Source of the DNA: an uncultured Eubacterium sp.
GTDB taxonomy: Bacteria > Bacillota > Clostridia > Lachnospirales > Lachnospiraceae
DNA length: 64,000 bases
Assembly: GCA_900545725.1 (NCBI GenBank)
Contig: URAI01000001.1
Coordinates: 1-64,000, forward strand
Reading direction: 5' to 3'
This document shows, in pieces, positions 63,997 to 64,000 of the stretch. The notes beneath the pieces are model-generated. The model was not told the DNA's origin, did not search any database, and was given only the letters and a program-made list of their open reading frames with translations. Position 1 is the first letter of the stretch. Each line of letters starts with the position of its first letter. The translations under genes and the position numbers were made by a program.

Positions 63997-64000
63997 AGTA

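Overview
The window looks like a chromosomal segment of an AT-rich gut Firmicute of the class Clostridia, most likely Lachnospiraceae. This is judged from gene content: GatCAB with a T-box-controlled aspS, glnA followed by an ANTAR regulator, a complete sialic acid operon, a GH28 pectinase, and a large secreted C1 protease with Big_2 repeats. I cannot fix the species. No rRNA, tRNA, prophage or complete insertion sequence was recognised.

Layout. 0-5 kb: asparaginase, a PBP5-type carboxypeptidase, a FUSC membrane protein and an M15 peptidase. 5.2-17.3 kb: a type III-A CRISPR-Cas island. In transcription order on the minus strand it holds cas6, cas10/csm1, csm2, csm3, csm4, csm5, an unknown 146-residue gene, an 8-repeat array, a CARF-HEPN (Csm6/Csx1-like) RNase, a small ring-nuclease candidate, and a cas1/cas2 deletion scar. 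A divergent RHH-WYL regulator faces the operon. 17.4-28.8 kb: a zinc-ribbon membrane protein, glyQS, a radical SAM protein, pdxY, recO, era, pssA, a lipid flippase-like protein, a PAP2 phosphatase and purB. 29-38 kb: secreted cysteine protease, purC, purF and a GH28 polygalacturonase. 38-45 kb: T-box, aspS, gatC, gatA, gatB, then a small alarmone synthetase and an Rpn remnant. 45-53.4 kb: a full sialic acid route (nanE, nanA, symporter, nanQ, ROK kinase, RpiR regulator, nagA, divergent nagB) turning Neu5Ac into fructose-6-phosphate. 53.6-64 kb: a lipoprotein esterase, azlCD, glnA-ANTAR-dapF-fchA-folD, a CapA-like protein and a NodB deacetylase.

The most novel signal is a family of about 150-170 nt leader elements directly in front of unrelated genes: ansA, the RHH-WYL gene, purB, era, GH28 and dapF, with a degenerate copy before gatA. 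Each has a 5' hairpin, a linker close to TTCATAAATAAAC, and a second hairpin with a GGCTATTTGT-type stem. The loop of the second hairpin is complementary to the bases just upstream of the Shine-Dalgarno. Two subfamilies use different pairs (CTGAGCAG with CTGCTCAG; CCGCAGGC with GCCTGCGG), and a third possible variant (GCACAC with GTGTGC) precedes glnA. This covariation suggests a pseudoknot that controls translation. I do not recognise the motif.

The CRISPR island has two further surprises. csm5 is split at an in-frame A_AAA_AAG heptamer, so full-length Csm5 needs a -1 frameshift or one extra A. The adaptation module is reduced to about 16 codons of cas1 joined to a cas2 lacking its N-terminus. 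The interference and cyclic-oligoadenylate parts look intact, so the system probably works on a fixed spacer set.
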